Shown here piece by piece: positions 48,449 to 60,979 of a DNA stretch of 64,000 bases. Under the pieces are notes generated by a model. The model saw only the letters and a list, made by a program, of their open reading frames with translations, made no database searches and had not been told where the DNA came from. Position 1 is the first letter of the stretch. Every line of letters begins with the position of its first letter. The position numbers and the translations under genes were made by a program. The stretch is from Rhyacichthys aspro (Eukaryota > Chordata > Actinopteri > Gobiiformes > Rhyacichthyidae). The stretch covers positions 16,815,207 to 16,879,206 of the forward strand of contig CM072152.1 of assembly GCA_036850595.1 (NCBI GenBank). The letters are read 5' to 3'.

Positions 48449-51400
48449 TCTCTGTTATTCCAAAACTTCTGTAAAAATATATATCAAAAGTGTGCAGACT
48501 ATTTTGTTGGCCAATGAACAGAGAAAATTGCCTTCTGTTCTCTCTGGTTGCTGAAGAAGTCTGATAAATTAACAGCAGGGTAAAAGTGCCTATTATTAAC
48601 GTTGATTCTATTTTAATAACCTCACTGCCTTTTACTGCTTAATATCACTATCACACTGGAAACCTAATTAATGTGACAAAGACAGACGATTTCATTTCTT
48701 GTGTATTATCTCATTCCAGATAGTGTTTGAACAGACAAAGTACTTTTTAGATTTGGAGAAGCCCAAGTGAAATAAATGTCCACAAGCCATGGTCTAATAT
48801 TTAAAAGAAATCTCAATTTTATTTATTTATTTTTTTTCAACATAGCTTGTGAAGTATATGAATGTCATAAGTTGTGTAGTCAGATGAAAGGTAACGCACT
48901 GCACCAGCTTGTGATCTGAGACACAGCAGAAATCTGGCTCCTATTGACTCTCTGTCAAAACACTGTCAAAACATGACAAAAACAGGTCAAATTTAGCTTA
49001 TATTATCCCCATTTAAACGCTCACCTTAAGTACCTATAATGTATGGGTTATCCTGCATTAGCTGATTGGTATTTTTAATTGACAGCTTGCTTTCCTGCCA
49101 AAAGCTTTAAAGTCTTTCAAAATGTTTTCCGAGAATAGATTCACTTTACTTTCGTTACATTCCTGCTGAGCAATAGGGGTTGGGTTTACAGATTTTTTTT
49201 TTCTAGTTGGTGAAAATGGTTTAAATGCCAAATAGTATATTGTAAAAGCAATCAGCTGTGGAATAAAAACACCAGACCTTCCAGGAGGTTTAACAAGTGC
49301 TGATTAAGTATATTTTCAGCTGTGAATATGTCTTTTAACACAGCGAAACAGCTCAAAAAAGAAAAATATCAACAATATATAATATTGTAATTCACAAGGC
49401 AATGGCACCAAGATGCTCAGTCTTAATAAGAGACTCTCCCTTTCTTTGTACAGTAGTGTTAAGCTCCACCTTTTAGTAACAATGCCGTTCTCTGACACCC
49501 CTGAACTGAAGGTGAAATTGTACCGTACGCTATTTGGGGATGTTTCTGATGCACAGTCGTATTCATACCAACTAACTGTGTGTGGAAATACAATGTAAGG
49601 CCACTGTTGAATTTCTTGTGTGAAGGTCATTTTTCACACTTGAGTAATTTTTTATAAGCCCTGAATTATCTGCCACAGTTGGTGACTTTAATGGATATTC
49701 ACAGTGTGGCTGCAGTACCTGTTATTTTTAGCACTGCAGTCGTGGAGGACAAGATATCTTTTGGGAATTTGTCACCTCATCGGCCGAACTACACATACGT
49801 TCGCTTTAAGATGACCTCAGCGCCGCACTGAAATCACAGAGAGACTTTACAGTAACAGCAGCCGGATCTGGAAGTTTTTCATATGTGCCGTCGGTGTGTC
49901 TTGATATGTTACCTCAGGTCCATCTCTGCTGTGCATAATTCAACAGGCGGCTGAGGTTTTGCTGCGTGTAACGACAGCGAGTTGTCGTGGAAGGCACTGC
50001 GACTTTACATCTGAGAGTCGGTGACAGCAGGAGCCATATCCTGTCATTTTCACTGACTGCTTCTCCCCTGTGAATCTCTCTCTGGGTGACATCTCACTCC
50101 TGCAAATACATCTCCCTTCCCACTCTTTCTTGCCACAATAAATACTTTGTTTCTTGTCTTCCTGTCTGGTGCGCGCTCGGTAGTTTCCCTTCATCTGCGT
50201 GGCCATCTGGTCCTCTGTACTTAGCCACGTGTCGGCCGGCAGTATCTTTCCTCCCTCAATCCTTTTGACAAGATTAATAGAGTGAACCTCAGACAGATAT
50301 AAGCTGCTCATTTAGAGAGGGATTGTTGGCAGTTCATTTCTGGTCAAGAGGAAATGAGTAGGCTTTTTCTTTGCTCTTCAATGGCGGCTCACCAGGCCAA
50401 TAAAAGCCATGCAGATTAAAAAGAGATGGCCATTTAAATGAGATATGATTGTAAAGAGGGAATATGTGACGTGATTTGAATGTAGAAAAAATGCATTACA
50501 TGTGACCCCTTTTATTTTCCAGTGTCAGCATAGGTCAGAGACACAGTGCTGAGCTGGGAGAATTAACTTCTCTGCCCTTAACCTCTGTTAAAAGCCAAGT
50601 ATGTGATGTATGCAAGGGTGTATTTGAATTTGTGTATTTGTTAATAGTATATTAGACAATAGTTTAATTTATTGCTCATTACTTTAGTTAGCAGGACTAA
50701 AATGAGTCAATTACTTGTCTCTTAATATTTGTTGCTAATCCCTTGGAAAAAAAATGGTCCCAGGTGATCTGTGGAGATGTAGTAGAGACTATAAGCACTC
50801 AGGTAAACTACACATAATCTGCTGATTCATGCAGAGTGCTAACAGCGGTTTTGTGTTTACTCGCCCAATTATAGAGTCTTCCCCTGCGGACACATTTTGT
50901 TCTTTAATTGTCTACCTCTCAGCCTCTAAATGCATTTTCTTTGTCTTAACATAACTGTGTGCTAATTAGCAGGGTTGGCCTCAGCACTAATTGGGCCATA
51001 TGGAAAAGTGGGACTGAGCTTCTTGTTAACAGGGGCATTTTCATTTTGGCATTGATTTTCCCAGGTTGTTTTCATTGTAGTAATAGGTGCAATAAAAACA
51101 AAGTCTAATGTAAGCAAAAGAAAAGTGGTTATTATTATCGCTCACTGTTGTGTCAAGGGAATACCTTTTTACTAAAACTGAAGTCTTTTCTGTCTGGCTT
51201 CTTCCTCTGTGTTACAGAATTTTTACTCCCTTTGAGAGATGACTCTATCTAATCGATTTCTTCCTTGAAATTGTTCAAGAATGATTGCACGTACTTCCTC
51301 CACCACTGCAGTCTGTAACATGAACAGCAGTAATCTTGTGTAAGTCTCAACTTACCACAATAAGTTTGCAAGTGTAGTTATCTATGCCATGTCCTAAAAT

Positions 51401-51480
51401 CAGTGGAGTCAGTACACCTTTTAAAATGATAGTAGGAAGCTGCATATGTGATAGATTTTCACAACGACGTACAAGGAAAC

Positions 51481-51690
51481 TGAGTGGTTAGCCCTCCTGA
51501 CTCAAAACAAGAAGCCTGTAGGATTAATCCTAAGACCGAATGGCACCAGTCCTTTATTGAGGACTCTGAACCCTTCCTTTCATCGTCGAAGGACAAGCAT
51601 GTGAAGATGGATTACTGACTCTAAATTGCCCAAAAGGAATGAATGTTGGGGCTCTAGTCCCTGCAACCCATAAAGAATAAACAGTAGAAG
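51481..51690 (+). mobile_element. Degenerate tRNA-derived SINE-like repeat
   Basis: The 5' part (TGAGTGGTTAGCCCTCCTGA, then CAAGAAGCCTGTAGGATTAATCC) resembles a tRNA-like head with decayed A and B boxes. It is followed at fixed spacing by GACTCTAAATTGCCC, GGAATGAATGT, GCAACCCATAAAGAATAAACAG. These are the landmarks, as I remember them, of a widespread teleost repeat that ends in GGATAAGCGGTATAGA-like sequence. Many mutations mark it as an old copy. Ends are approximate and no target-site duplication is seen. Confidence 0.5.
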
Positions 51691-52454
51691 CAGAGGTGAC
51701 TACGAAATCTCTTCTCAATGGAAATTACTGTAACTTTAAAATACTAAGAACTAAAGAGAAGTAAAGTACTCAACAAAATGATTACTTCATAATAATTTTA
51801 CCTAACTTAAGAATAATAAGGGTTAAGGGATTCAGCCTGAACCATTTTCTTTTTTCTTGATGTGCTTTTTGAATATCCCTCTTGGTTTGCTTCTGGGGAA
51901 ATGATGTCTGCAAATGCGATTGGCTGTAGACTCCAAATCATAATGTCACATCGTACTAGAAATGAAATCATTACCTGAGTAAAAGTACTATTAGCTGATA
52001 TACTTTTTAGGAAATAAAATCACTAATTTGTTTCCAAACAGGCTGATATAGTGACTGTAACTAGTTTCTACCTATCTAAGCAATAGATGCACTCCGTTGT
52101 CCTGAAAATGGCTGCATGTTTTTCATCTCTCTAAGGAGCTTATCTTTCAGTTCTTGTGGAACAGATCAAGCTATTATTGCTTCACATGCAGGCCGGGGAG
52201 GTATTGTGTATTTTTTTGTGTGTAAATTGATGTAATTCATGTCCCGTAGAGCTCATATAGTCAATACTCTACTCATCAACAATAACTGAAGAGCCATATA
52301 TTTGTAAAGATGAAAAATCTGTCACATTGTAAAACACCTTTCAGCATGAGCAACCTTTTATATGTTATTTGTAGTTATTAGTTACTGAAGAAAGACTGGT
52401 TTGTCCGTAGAGAGTAGTCAAAATGTGCTTTTGTTGTCTTTGGTTTTTTCCCAG

Positions 52455-52570
52455 CAGCAGTTTTGTCCCAAATGAGGACCATGCTTGGACGTCTTATTCT
52501 TTTGTGCCTTGCTTTTGTCTTCACAATGACAGAGCTTCAGAGACTCTCTGGAGAGCAGTTCAGTGAAACG
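52455..52570 (+). CDS. Candidate second coding exon with signal-peptide/signal-anchor segment
   Basis: The acceptor region TTTGGTTTTTTCCCAGCAGCAG offers three AGs three bases apart, all keeping the same frame. Taking the one-base carry from 26865, the frame reads AAVLSQ-MRTMLGRLILLCLAFVF and then TMTELQRLSGEQFSET. That is a basic residue pair, a hydrophobic core of about 14 residues and a polar continuation, as in a secretory signal peptide or type II membrane anchor. A donor at ACG|GTACAG (52571) gives an exact 45-codon N-terminus, but it is weak; without it the frame runs on to TAA at 52688-52690. No family is recognised, and the following exon is presumably beyond 64 kb. The hydrophobic stretch could be coincidental. 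Confidence 0.35.
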
Positions 52571-54865
52571 GTACAGTGTAACAGTACGCAGCTCACCTCT
52601 GCAGGCCTTCAGGGAGGCACCGCTTCTTTTCTTCCTTTTAACGAGCAGACAGGGGCTGTATATGTAATGGGCTTTGTTCTGTGTCAGTAATTGAGCAGTG
52701 CAGAATATAGCATGCTACGTTGAAGCTCTCCTCCCAGTGAACAGAATACAGGAGTTAGCGCTGATTAGCACTGTGTAGTGGCAGGCTCCAGATGTGAGCA
52801 GGTGTAGCTCTTGTTAGCACTCCCAGGAGACAGAGCGATTAAGATATGACAGGTTAGTAGCCTGAAGGCATACAAGGTAGGCTTTACTAGAACGGGACTG
52901 TTGCCAGTTCATGTTCACTCAATGCTTCTCCCCAAACAACTGTGGACCACATCAGTAAATAACAAATAACCCCAGAGAGTGTGTGGTCAGTGCCGCAGTG
53001 TCTGCTCCTTGGCTGCAGGCGAGTCAAATAATGTGCCTCGACCTCCATCTGTCACCCACAATGAGAAACTGACCATTTGGCTGTGTGCCACGTGACCCAA
53101 AGGTTTGTCACAATAATGGTCATTTTCTGAGTTAGCCAAGTTTACTTCAGTTTTAAATGCATAAATATGCATAAATAGACTTTTTTTTGTATTGTAACAC
53201 CATCTCTGGCACTGCTTCCATCTGGAGATCACGAAAAGTGTCTGTTTTTTATGTGTGTTAAGAAAAGAACTGTTTAATTACCTAACAGCATATTGTAACA
53301 GGAATCGTCTGTGAAAAAAACAAGACCTTAAGATATCATTTAGGCTTTATTAACATAGATTTTAACAAAATCATCAATCAACATGGGAGCTTTGGCCAAT
53401 CAGTGCTTGCTTCTGTAAAAAGGAGCACTCTCATTGGTTGACACAGCTTGTCAATAAGGAAGTAATGGTTGCCGACAAAACTAAGAAACAACTACCGCAA
53501 AAAAAAAGCAAAGAGAGAACAGAGAAAAGGGATGTTATGTGAAACAGTGATGAATATTGGCATTGCATTCACTTAAAGACTGAGATTATTGCTTTTAAGT
53601 TTATAGTAAGCTCTAAATTTGAGTTTGGTGTAATGTATTAATATTTTGTGGAGGAAAAATTGGTCTGTGGGTGGCATCTGAGATGGGAACAACTAAAAAG
53701 GAAATCGGGTAGTACCCCTTTAGGCTTTTGTTGACATTTAAAATTGTGCTTGCCTTTAAAAAGCAGACTCAAACAGTTTGCCATATTACAGTAAAAAGAA
53801 AATGTCAAAAAAGTCAAGGGTTAAAGGTATCATTATTATTCCAGTTTTGTTGACTATAAAGCAGTGAGATAGATAAGTGATATGTTAAGATAAGTTTTAC
53901 AACTTTGTAAATCAAGGCTTTAGAATAATACTTTAGCACCCACTTATTTCCACTTATTTATTTGAGTTTTTATCTGTTGAGTTTTCAAGGCATTTTTCTT
54001 TTTGTAAAAAGGGATACAAAATTGTCACAGATGTCTGTTCATTGAGTAGTCACTTTAAAATGTAATACCTATAACCAGAATGAAACAGTGAACATTTTTC
54101 CAGGAATACGTGGTGGAAATCTCATTATTATTCCTGGTCTCAGATTATGAGGCTGTGTAGAGCAACCTTTTGAAGCTGCCATGCATCATTAATCCTCAGG
54201 ATGATTAAGGAGCTGCCTGGCTAACTTTAACATTTCAATGAAGGCAGGCAGTCTTTTGCCTCCAAATGATCCCACACTTATCTCTTACGTTATATTGGAA
54301 TAAATGACGCCCTATTAATACAGCACACAAAAGGGAGGAAATGTTTTGCAACTATAATCAACAAACTCATTTGCACAGAGTGTGTTTCTGTGAGTGCTCG
54401 GAGGCAGCTTGCTTTGCAGTAAGACTAACGCACTCAAATGGTAAATAGACCCTGTGGGGGCTTTAAAGGAGATGAGATTAAGGCCACGTCAACTGGCCAC
54501 AACTGGAGCTTTGGCACGTCACTGTGAGATTTTAATGTGATGTACCGAGCTGCATTAGTACTAACTCAATTCCAGTCTTTTTGCACTACATACACATTAA
54601 TAATCTTTCAAAGGTAATGGTTTCTCGTTCCCTCTTTTCCCCTGCCCTGTTGAACCCTCTGTTCATCCCATCGTTCTGCTTTTACGCCTGTATCCACTCA
54701 TCTGCAGGTAGCCTCCATCCTGGCCCAACTCTTCCACGAATGACGCTAGCAACACAGCTCACGCCATTAGCATTAGCGTGATAGAGATGTCCCCGAACCG
54801 TGACGTGTGACTGCGTCTGGCTTAGGATTTGAAAACCACCTGCTGTCTGCTCAAAATCTGGGCTA

Positions 54866-54883
54866 GATGGATGGATGGATGAA
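54866..54883. repeat. (GGAT)n short tandem repeat
   Basis: Four GATG units. Such tracts often mark the 3' end of old fish SINE copies, but no SINE body is recognisable here. Confidence 0.75.
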
Positions 54884-54933
54884 AGTGGTGATGCATAAGG
54901 ATAGTGTTGTCGGTTCTATTTGTTTGTTTTCAC

Positions 54934-54948
54934 TTTTTTTTTTTTTTT
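54934..54948. repeat. Poly(T) tract
   Basis: Fifteen T residues. Confidence 0.9.
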
Positions 54949-55012
54949 CGGAGCTACTGTTGACCATGACCTCCGGTGCATTGTATCAGGGGAGAAGCAC
55001 ATCTGGTGTTTG

Positions 55013-55038
55013 ATGTGTGTGTGTGTGTGTGTGTGTGT
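55013..55038. repeat. (TG)n microsatellite
   Basis: Uninterrupted TG dinucleotides; the source of the Cys-Val and His-Thr repeat ORFs on both strands here. Confidence 0.95.
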
Positions 55039-58000
55039 TTGCGTTGGGGATTGTGTGCAAGTTGAGCATCCCATCTGGCTATGCACCGGGAAGAGGCTGT
55101 GGCACTCTGCTGTGAAGACACCCACATCTGTTTGTCTTCCTCTAACACTGGCTTTATTTATTTATTTCATGTTATTTGATGGCTATTGATCTTATTTTCG
55201 TCTCACACAAGCCAATACAAATAATTCGAAAAAACAGAATACATATAAGAAGACAAGTTATGGTCGACTTAAACAGCAATTTTGTTTAGATTGCTTTTCA
55301 AAGGCCTCAGGCAGGTATCAAGCCGCGAGGAGAGGTACACGAAAATAGCATCCACTCACAAACACACAGCAGCAAGTCTGATGTGTTAGATTACGAGTCT
55401 GTTTGATATAAAATCCGCACAAGAACCCATACATTTGCATATGATTGCGTTCAGATCTGCGTTCCCTGATGTTTTTAGACCTCTCGTTAAGCTACTGCTG
55501 TTTTGAATATATACATCTCTAAATAACTCTTAATGTTGATATCACGTCCATTGCCCGACTAGGCGTCCACTCTCTGATAAAAAATGAATCTGTAATGAAT
55601 AATGGTCCGTCATTAGCGGTCAGACATGCCGTCAGTCTGACCCCTGCGTGTTCAAAATTCATAAAGGTTATGTTTTAGTCGAGTCTAGTCAGTTGATTTA
55701 ATGGCACTTTAAAGACATATAACTAGGATTAGAGATAAGCTGCTGCGTATCAACGTCATTAACATCATATTAATGTCATTCATCTCTTCGTTATCTATTA
55801 TCAGAATATTGAACCTGATGGAATTTAGCCTCAGAAATGGGTTAAACAAAGCTGCTTTCTGGATGGACACCTACAAAAGTAAGTTCTCAAATTGGTAGCT
55901 TAAGTTTTGAGAGTGGTCCTCTGAATGACTCACATAGGACCCTTGATTAAAACATCCTGTCACTGGTGTGTATTATGTGTATTCAAAACAAATGCATATA
56001 TTTGGAGTACTCGGAGTGATTTCAGGTGGCTTAATTCTCGAGATATGACTCATAAGTGTTTAGACTGACTGCCATATGGTCTTATTAATTTCAAATAACA
56101 GATCTGAGTGAGTGTTTTAAAAAATCTCTGGTGTAGAGCGAATGCTGGCTTTGCCTTTGCTCTGTATTTAAAGCCGAACTACTGTCCAAATATAGCCCTG
56201 ATAACAAATAAAAGAGCTGACACATTCTGAGTTCACTGTGGGGATAATTTAGCGCCGGGAGCTCACTCAACTGTTGTTTTAGATCACGGCTTGTGTTTTG
56301 GATCGCATCCTGTGACTCTGCGACTCCCATTAATGATGAACAGGGGCCTTACCAGCGTGGGCGGCGGGATGAGACAGTTTCCTGCGTCCCACAGCCAGCC
56401 CTCCCCCTTGAGACACACTGTGTACTTGGCACAGGAAGTAACTCTATCGCGTTCTGTGTCACATCCACACAGACGTATTAAATGTGAGAGGAGGAGAAGC
56501 AGTCGGGGAAATATGAGTCAGGCGCAGGTTAAAAAAAACCACCAGAAGTCATCACACCAAGGTTGGGCTTTGGAGTCACACCGTAGATTATTAAAAAACT
56601 AGTTCAGAGTCATTCATCTTCAAGGTCTTGACTTGAAGGTCTCAATCTTCCTGACAAAAACGAAGCAATTTGTTCCAGCACATAAGACTGAATTTCAACC
56701 AAAACACACATGCCATAATATCTACAAATTTCTTTTATAATTCTCATATAGACCTTTAGATCATCTTATATATTATTATATATTATTCTTTATGTCTTTT
56801 TATTCGTCAGGGTGGGGGAAAAAAAAGTGTTGACCTTGAAATTATGCAAGCAGAGTGTGATCCCTCGCTGTGATGTGTGATTGAGTGTCTCCTGTTAAAT
56901 TCAAATGAGTGTGTACAGGCAGGGGGCAGACCTGACTGAAGCAGTGCAAGTGAGCCAACTTGAAAAACTTTTCTGATGGTGATGTAACAGTATGTAAGGT
57001 GCTCATTGTTGGGGACCATTGAAGTCAATCCATACAGTCAACCCCTGATTCACATCATTCAAAGAACATTATATATCCTTAATATGCTACAACCCACACT
57101 ACTCTTTTACATATGCTGCTCAAAGGCATAACACTAACCTTTTGATCGAGCTGATTATTATTCTCATTAATCTCTTGTGAATTACCCTGCCTATGTAATG
57201 TACATATAGAATTTTTAACTTTACATAACATTGGCCTTTAGCTACATCTGCTCTTTAGCAATGTTCACTGAAGAGCAGTAGAACTACAGTATAAGGCCAC
57301 ACAAAGACATTTTTTACCCTTAAGAACAGAGACAAGAGCAGATGAATTAAACAGAAAAAAGATTGTACCTTCCATAGTTTGGTTTAAGGCAGTAATTGGG
57401 CGTTCTAGTCAAAAGGCTGGATAAGTAAAGGTCTACAGCGAGTATTTGACGTTGTCAGTGCACTAGAAGCTTCCCTCCCACCAGTAAAGCTGCTGTGGCA
57501 ACAACGTAAGCTTCTCAATTAGCTTAGGATTGGTTTGAGTTAGACATGCTCATGTAATAATGTCAAAGTGGTTAAGCCCCCGGGCATCTTTGAAGAGCTT
57601 TCAGCAGCCACACTGGGAGGAAGACAGGCAGAGGGGAAGGGGAAAGGTAGGGGGGTAGGTCCATGGAGAGCCGCAGAGACCTTTTTACAACACGCAGGAG
57701 AATGTGAGAGGTCAGAAACAGTGGAGGGAAGATGTCTTATTAGGCCCATAAGTGACACACTAGTATTAGACAGGACGATGAAGAGACACAATGTGAACAG
57801 TGAGGAGAGAGGAAACAGGTGGTGGAGTGTCACTGAGCTCACACAGCAGCAAACGCACAGATTTGAGTCCCAGATGACTCTCTAGTTCTGTGGATGGGCC
57901 AATGCCTGAGTACCTCTAAAGCTCAAGGCACACTAACTCTTCAAAGGAGTCTTCCAATGACTGAGCTTTACATTAAAGCAGACTTACAGAGCCTGTGAAG

Positions 58001-60702
58001 TTATGGTTGACATCTTCACTTCGACTTAGCATTTTAAATGTGGCCTGTTAAGTCTTCGGTAAGCACTTTAAAAAGGAAGCAATCGTCCTGAGCAAGTCTA
58101 AGTGCAAGAGTGCACTGCAATGTACTTTCTAATGTTTCTGACTCCACGTAAAGAGGGGTATATAGCTTGTCATTAATCCACTACAGCCAAACTAATTGGG
58201 CAAGTCAGCCATCTTTTGTCTTTAATTGACCAAATCATCTTAAGCTGGACAGGAAATACACCAACATTTTGTACTGTTACCGAATGTTCATATATCCACA
58301 GATGGCTTAGCTGTCATTTATCTGACTCTCTGAGTCTCAGCAGGAGACGAAGCCTGGCTCACACTGGCAGCTGTTAAATGTGCGATCCCGGATCTGACTG
58401 ACGGGTGAAATCCTTTCAAAAAAACAATTGTCCCTTTTCTACGTCTCGGCAGGTGACGCTGGATTCTTCTATGACTGGTAGCACTGTTTGTCATATTTAC
58501 GCAGCTTGACTCAGGATATGAAGTGGAAAAAGGATGTGGGGCCTGAAGCAGAAGCAGTCCTATTTATTCAAATCACATGGAGTTACAATGACTTTTCTCC
58601 AGAGAAAGAAATGCATGAATAAGAAAAATGATGGAGATCCCTTGTGGTTGCATTTGGGTAGTATTATCATTTCGGTTTCCATCCACTACAGTGCATTGTT
58701 TTTAACATTATATATTACATATTTTGTACAGGCTTTGCTTGCATAAACACTGCATAAACAGGCTTTGGCTATTTGTGCAACATCTTATTCTTTTTACCCT
58801 TTGGTGCACATACATGAATCAAGTCCTTGGTAAAAGAAGCTGCTTGTCTGGATTTGGAAGAGCTCACACAAATAAAGTAATTGCACTGGTTCTTAGTTTG
58901 AAGTGATGTGTATTGTTGGAGAAACACCTGCGCACTTGTACACTGATAATCTTGCTGCTTGTGTTCTGTAGCAGATGTTGGTGCAAATGCTGGAAAACTG
59001 TCCAGCTGTCTGCATCATGCTCGCCTACTGGAGAAAAACACAGGCTGCAGTGCATGCAAGGGCCATTCACTTGGTTATTGTGGGAAAAATGAATTCAGAG
59101 CACCCTTTGTTTAGCCCTTTTGCCCTCTGTCCCAATTCCTCCACTTAAGTCTTTTACAGAAGTAGCTTTTTTGCCATTATCTCTGTGAAAGAAATACAAT
59201 TGGATTGAAGTATTTATGACATTGTGGATTTAAAACTGGGGATTGTAAAGCCTACTGGAATTTGCAAATGAGCTGTCTTTTTCAGGTCAAATGAGCACAA
59301 AAAAATCTGTTCTGGGACTGATTGTGTCGGGGGATTTCAAAGTGTAACAACCTTGAGGCAGTGAAACTAATTGTATGTCAGTGTGTTTCACATCACGTTT
59401 GATAATGGCCATGAATAAATGTATGCAGCTTTCCGTTTTAGATATTTTTGACAGCGACCTTGTTGTGTGCTCCCATGAGGCCAGTGCCAGCTGCTTAGTT
59501 CAAAATGTATAGCAGTGTTTTCATAAGAAAACACAAAAGATCATTCTTTCATTTCTCTGAAGTTGACATACTTAAGTGAAAGTTTGGGTTTTAAAGCACT
59601 TTGGTTTGTAGTCTTGTTTACTTATCTTACAGAGCACATAGCACATACAACCCAGGTTTAATTTCTTTTTCTGTTTCACTACTGTTGTGACCTCAGGCGG
59701 CCATCCTATTAAATCCTATTTATTAGAATAGCCTGTATTTGTCCTTATGTGTATAATATGAGTTTAAAATTGCCTGTTGACTATAATCCACTCTGAATAG
59801 AGGCTGCTTTGTGCCTTCTTAAGCAGCCATTGTTCCGGCTAAAATGGGTGAAGGGTCTTTCTTTATCTATAAGTATCCCATGGGCTTTTACAGTAGGCCG
59901 GCCTGTTCTTGTCCTATTTTTCAGCACGCCCGTCCTCTCTCCTGATGTCTGTTCCCCCCTTTTACTGACCTCTCTGAGACATCAGAAAGCATAGCCACTC
60001 GCTGTGGAGACAGGGTGGCTTGCTCTGCATCCATCCATCTTGTTTGCCTCTATAAAATCCAATTCCCTCCTCTTCTGCAAGCATCCCCACCGACACTCAT
60101 CTGTCTTTCTCCTCCCATGAATCTTCGATGTCTGGTCAGGTGCTGCAAGCACATCATTTGTTTCAGTTAGGTTTTTATCTACCAGACTGTTTCCTTCTGC
60201 TCTCAAACGGCCAGTCTGCTCTGTAACTTACAAAAAGACCAGTGACGCTATGTTCAGTGCTAACAATATCACAGTGACAGGGAGGGAATGAGCTTCGACT
60301 TTTTGCCGTCAGCAGCTGCTCTAAACCAATAAACAGCATGTTAAATTGAGAATCACTGCCATAGCAAGGTTGTTGGCAGTACCGTCGGCCATACTCCAGA
60401 CAGCCGTAATAGCATCATTGGTAATGCTATGGGTCCCGAGAGGTTGTAATTGAATGTGACTTATTCAGTTACACTTATATATCTATGTCTCCCACTGCGG
60501 CGAGAAAGTGTCTCCTGAGTTTCATCCTGCAATAAAGACAGCACTGTTTAATAACCATAATGGCACTTTAATGGCCGCAACCTGCCAAAGTAATAGAAAA
60601 TTCAGGCTGTCATATTGTATTTTTGTATTCATGCCTCAGTAATGTGATTGTATGCAACGCCTTATGATAAAGCCTTAAATAAAATGTTACCAACACACAT
60701 CA

Positions 60703-60979
60703 AGAGGTGGATCGAGCAGCCAATATCTGTACTCAAGTAACTTTGAAATACAATCTTAAATCAAATTACTAGTGTAGGCTTGGTAATAGTCATCTAAATT
60801 GTTTCTTGAACTTTGATAAGCAAAATGACCAGGCCAATCTATGTAAATAAAACTGTACTTGCTTAATTCATGTTTCTTTCAAAATGAATAATTAATATAG
60901 TAAAATATTGTTCTGGAAATAACTTATTTACTCAAGTTATTATACGTGAGCAAGTGTAACTAGTTACTACCCACTGGTG
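60703..60979. mobile_element. Degenerate hAT-like MITE
   Basis: The left end has AGAGGTGGATCGAGCAGCC and TGTACTCAAGTAACTTTGA. The right end has ACTCAAGTTATTATACGTGA and GTAACTAGTTACTACCCACT. These match, from memory, a very common teleost hAT-derived MITE whose ends carry 'AGAGGTGGGTAG' and 'TACTCAAGTA' motifs in inverted orientation. The copy is diverged, with no clear 8-bp duplication and no coding capacity. Confidence 0.55.

Larger units (their letters stand above)
26866..52454 (+). other. Proposed ~25.6-kb first intron of the plus-strand gene
   Basis: From the donor at 26866 to the acceptor at 52454 I see no convincing coding exon. The interval holds simple repeats, an A-rich tract, one degenerate hAT-like copy, one SINE-like copy and one short exon-like block (45916-45977). 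Long first introns with embedded repeats are usual for developmental and neuronal genes, but nothing here fixes the gene's role. The intron is inferred from matching phase and splice signals only. Confidence 0.35.

Noticed and set aside
54916..55189. ORFs with Cys-Val and His-Thr repeats
   Set aside because: Translations of the TG/CA microsatellite and the adjacent poly(T) tract.
58441..58480. Possible exon after CGTCTCGGCAG (GDAGFFYDW then stop)
   Set aside because: Frame closes after nine codons in the interesting reading, with no donor or neighbouring exon.
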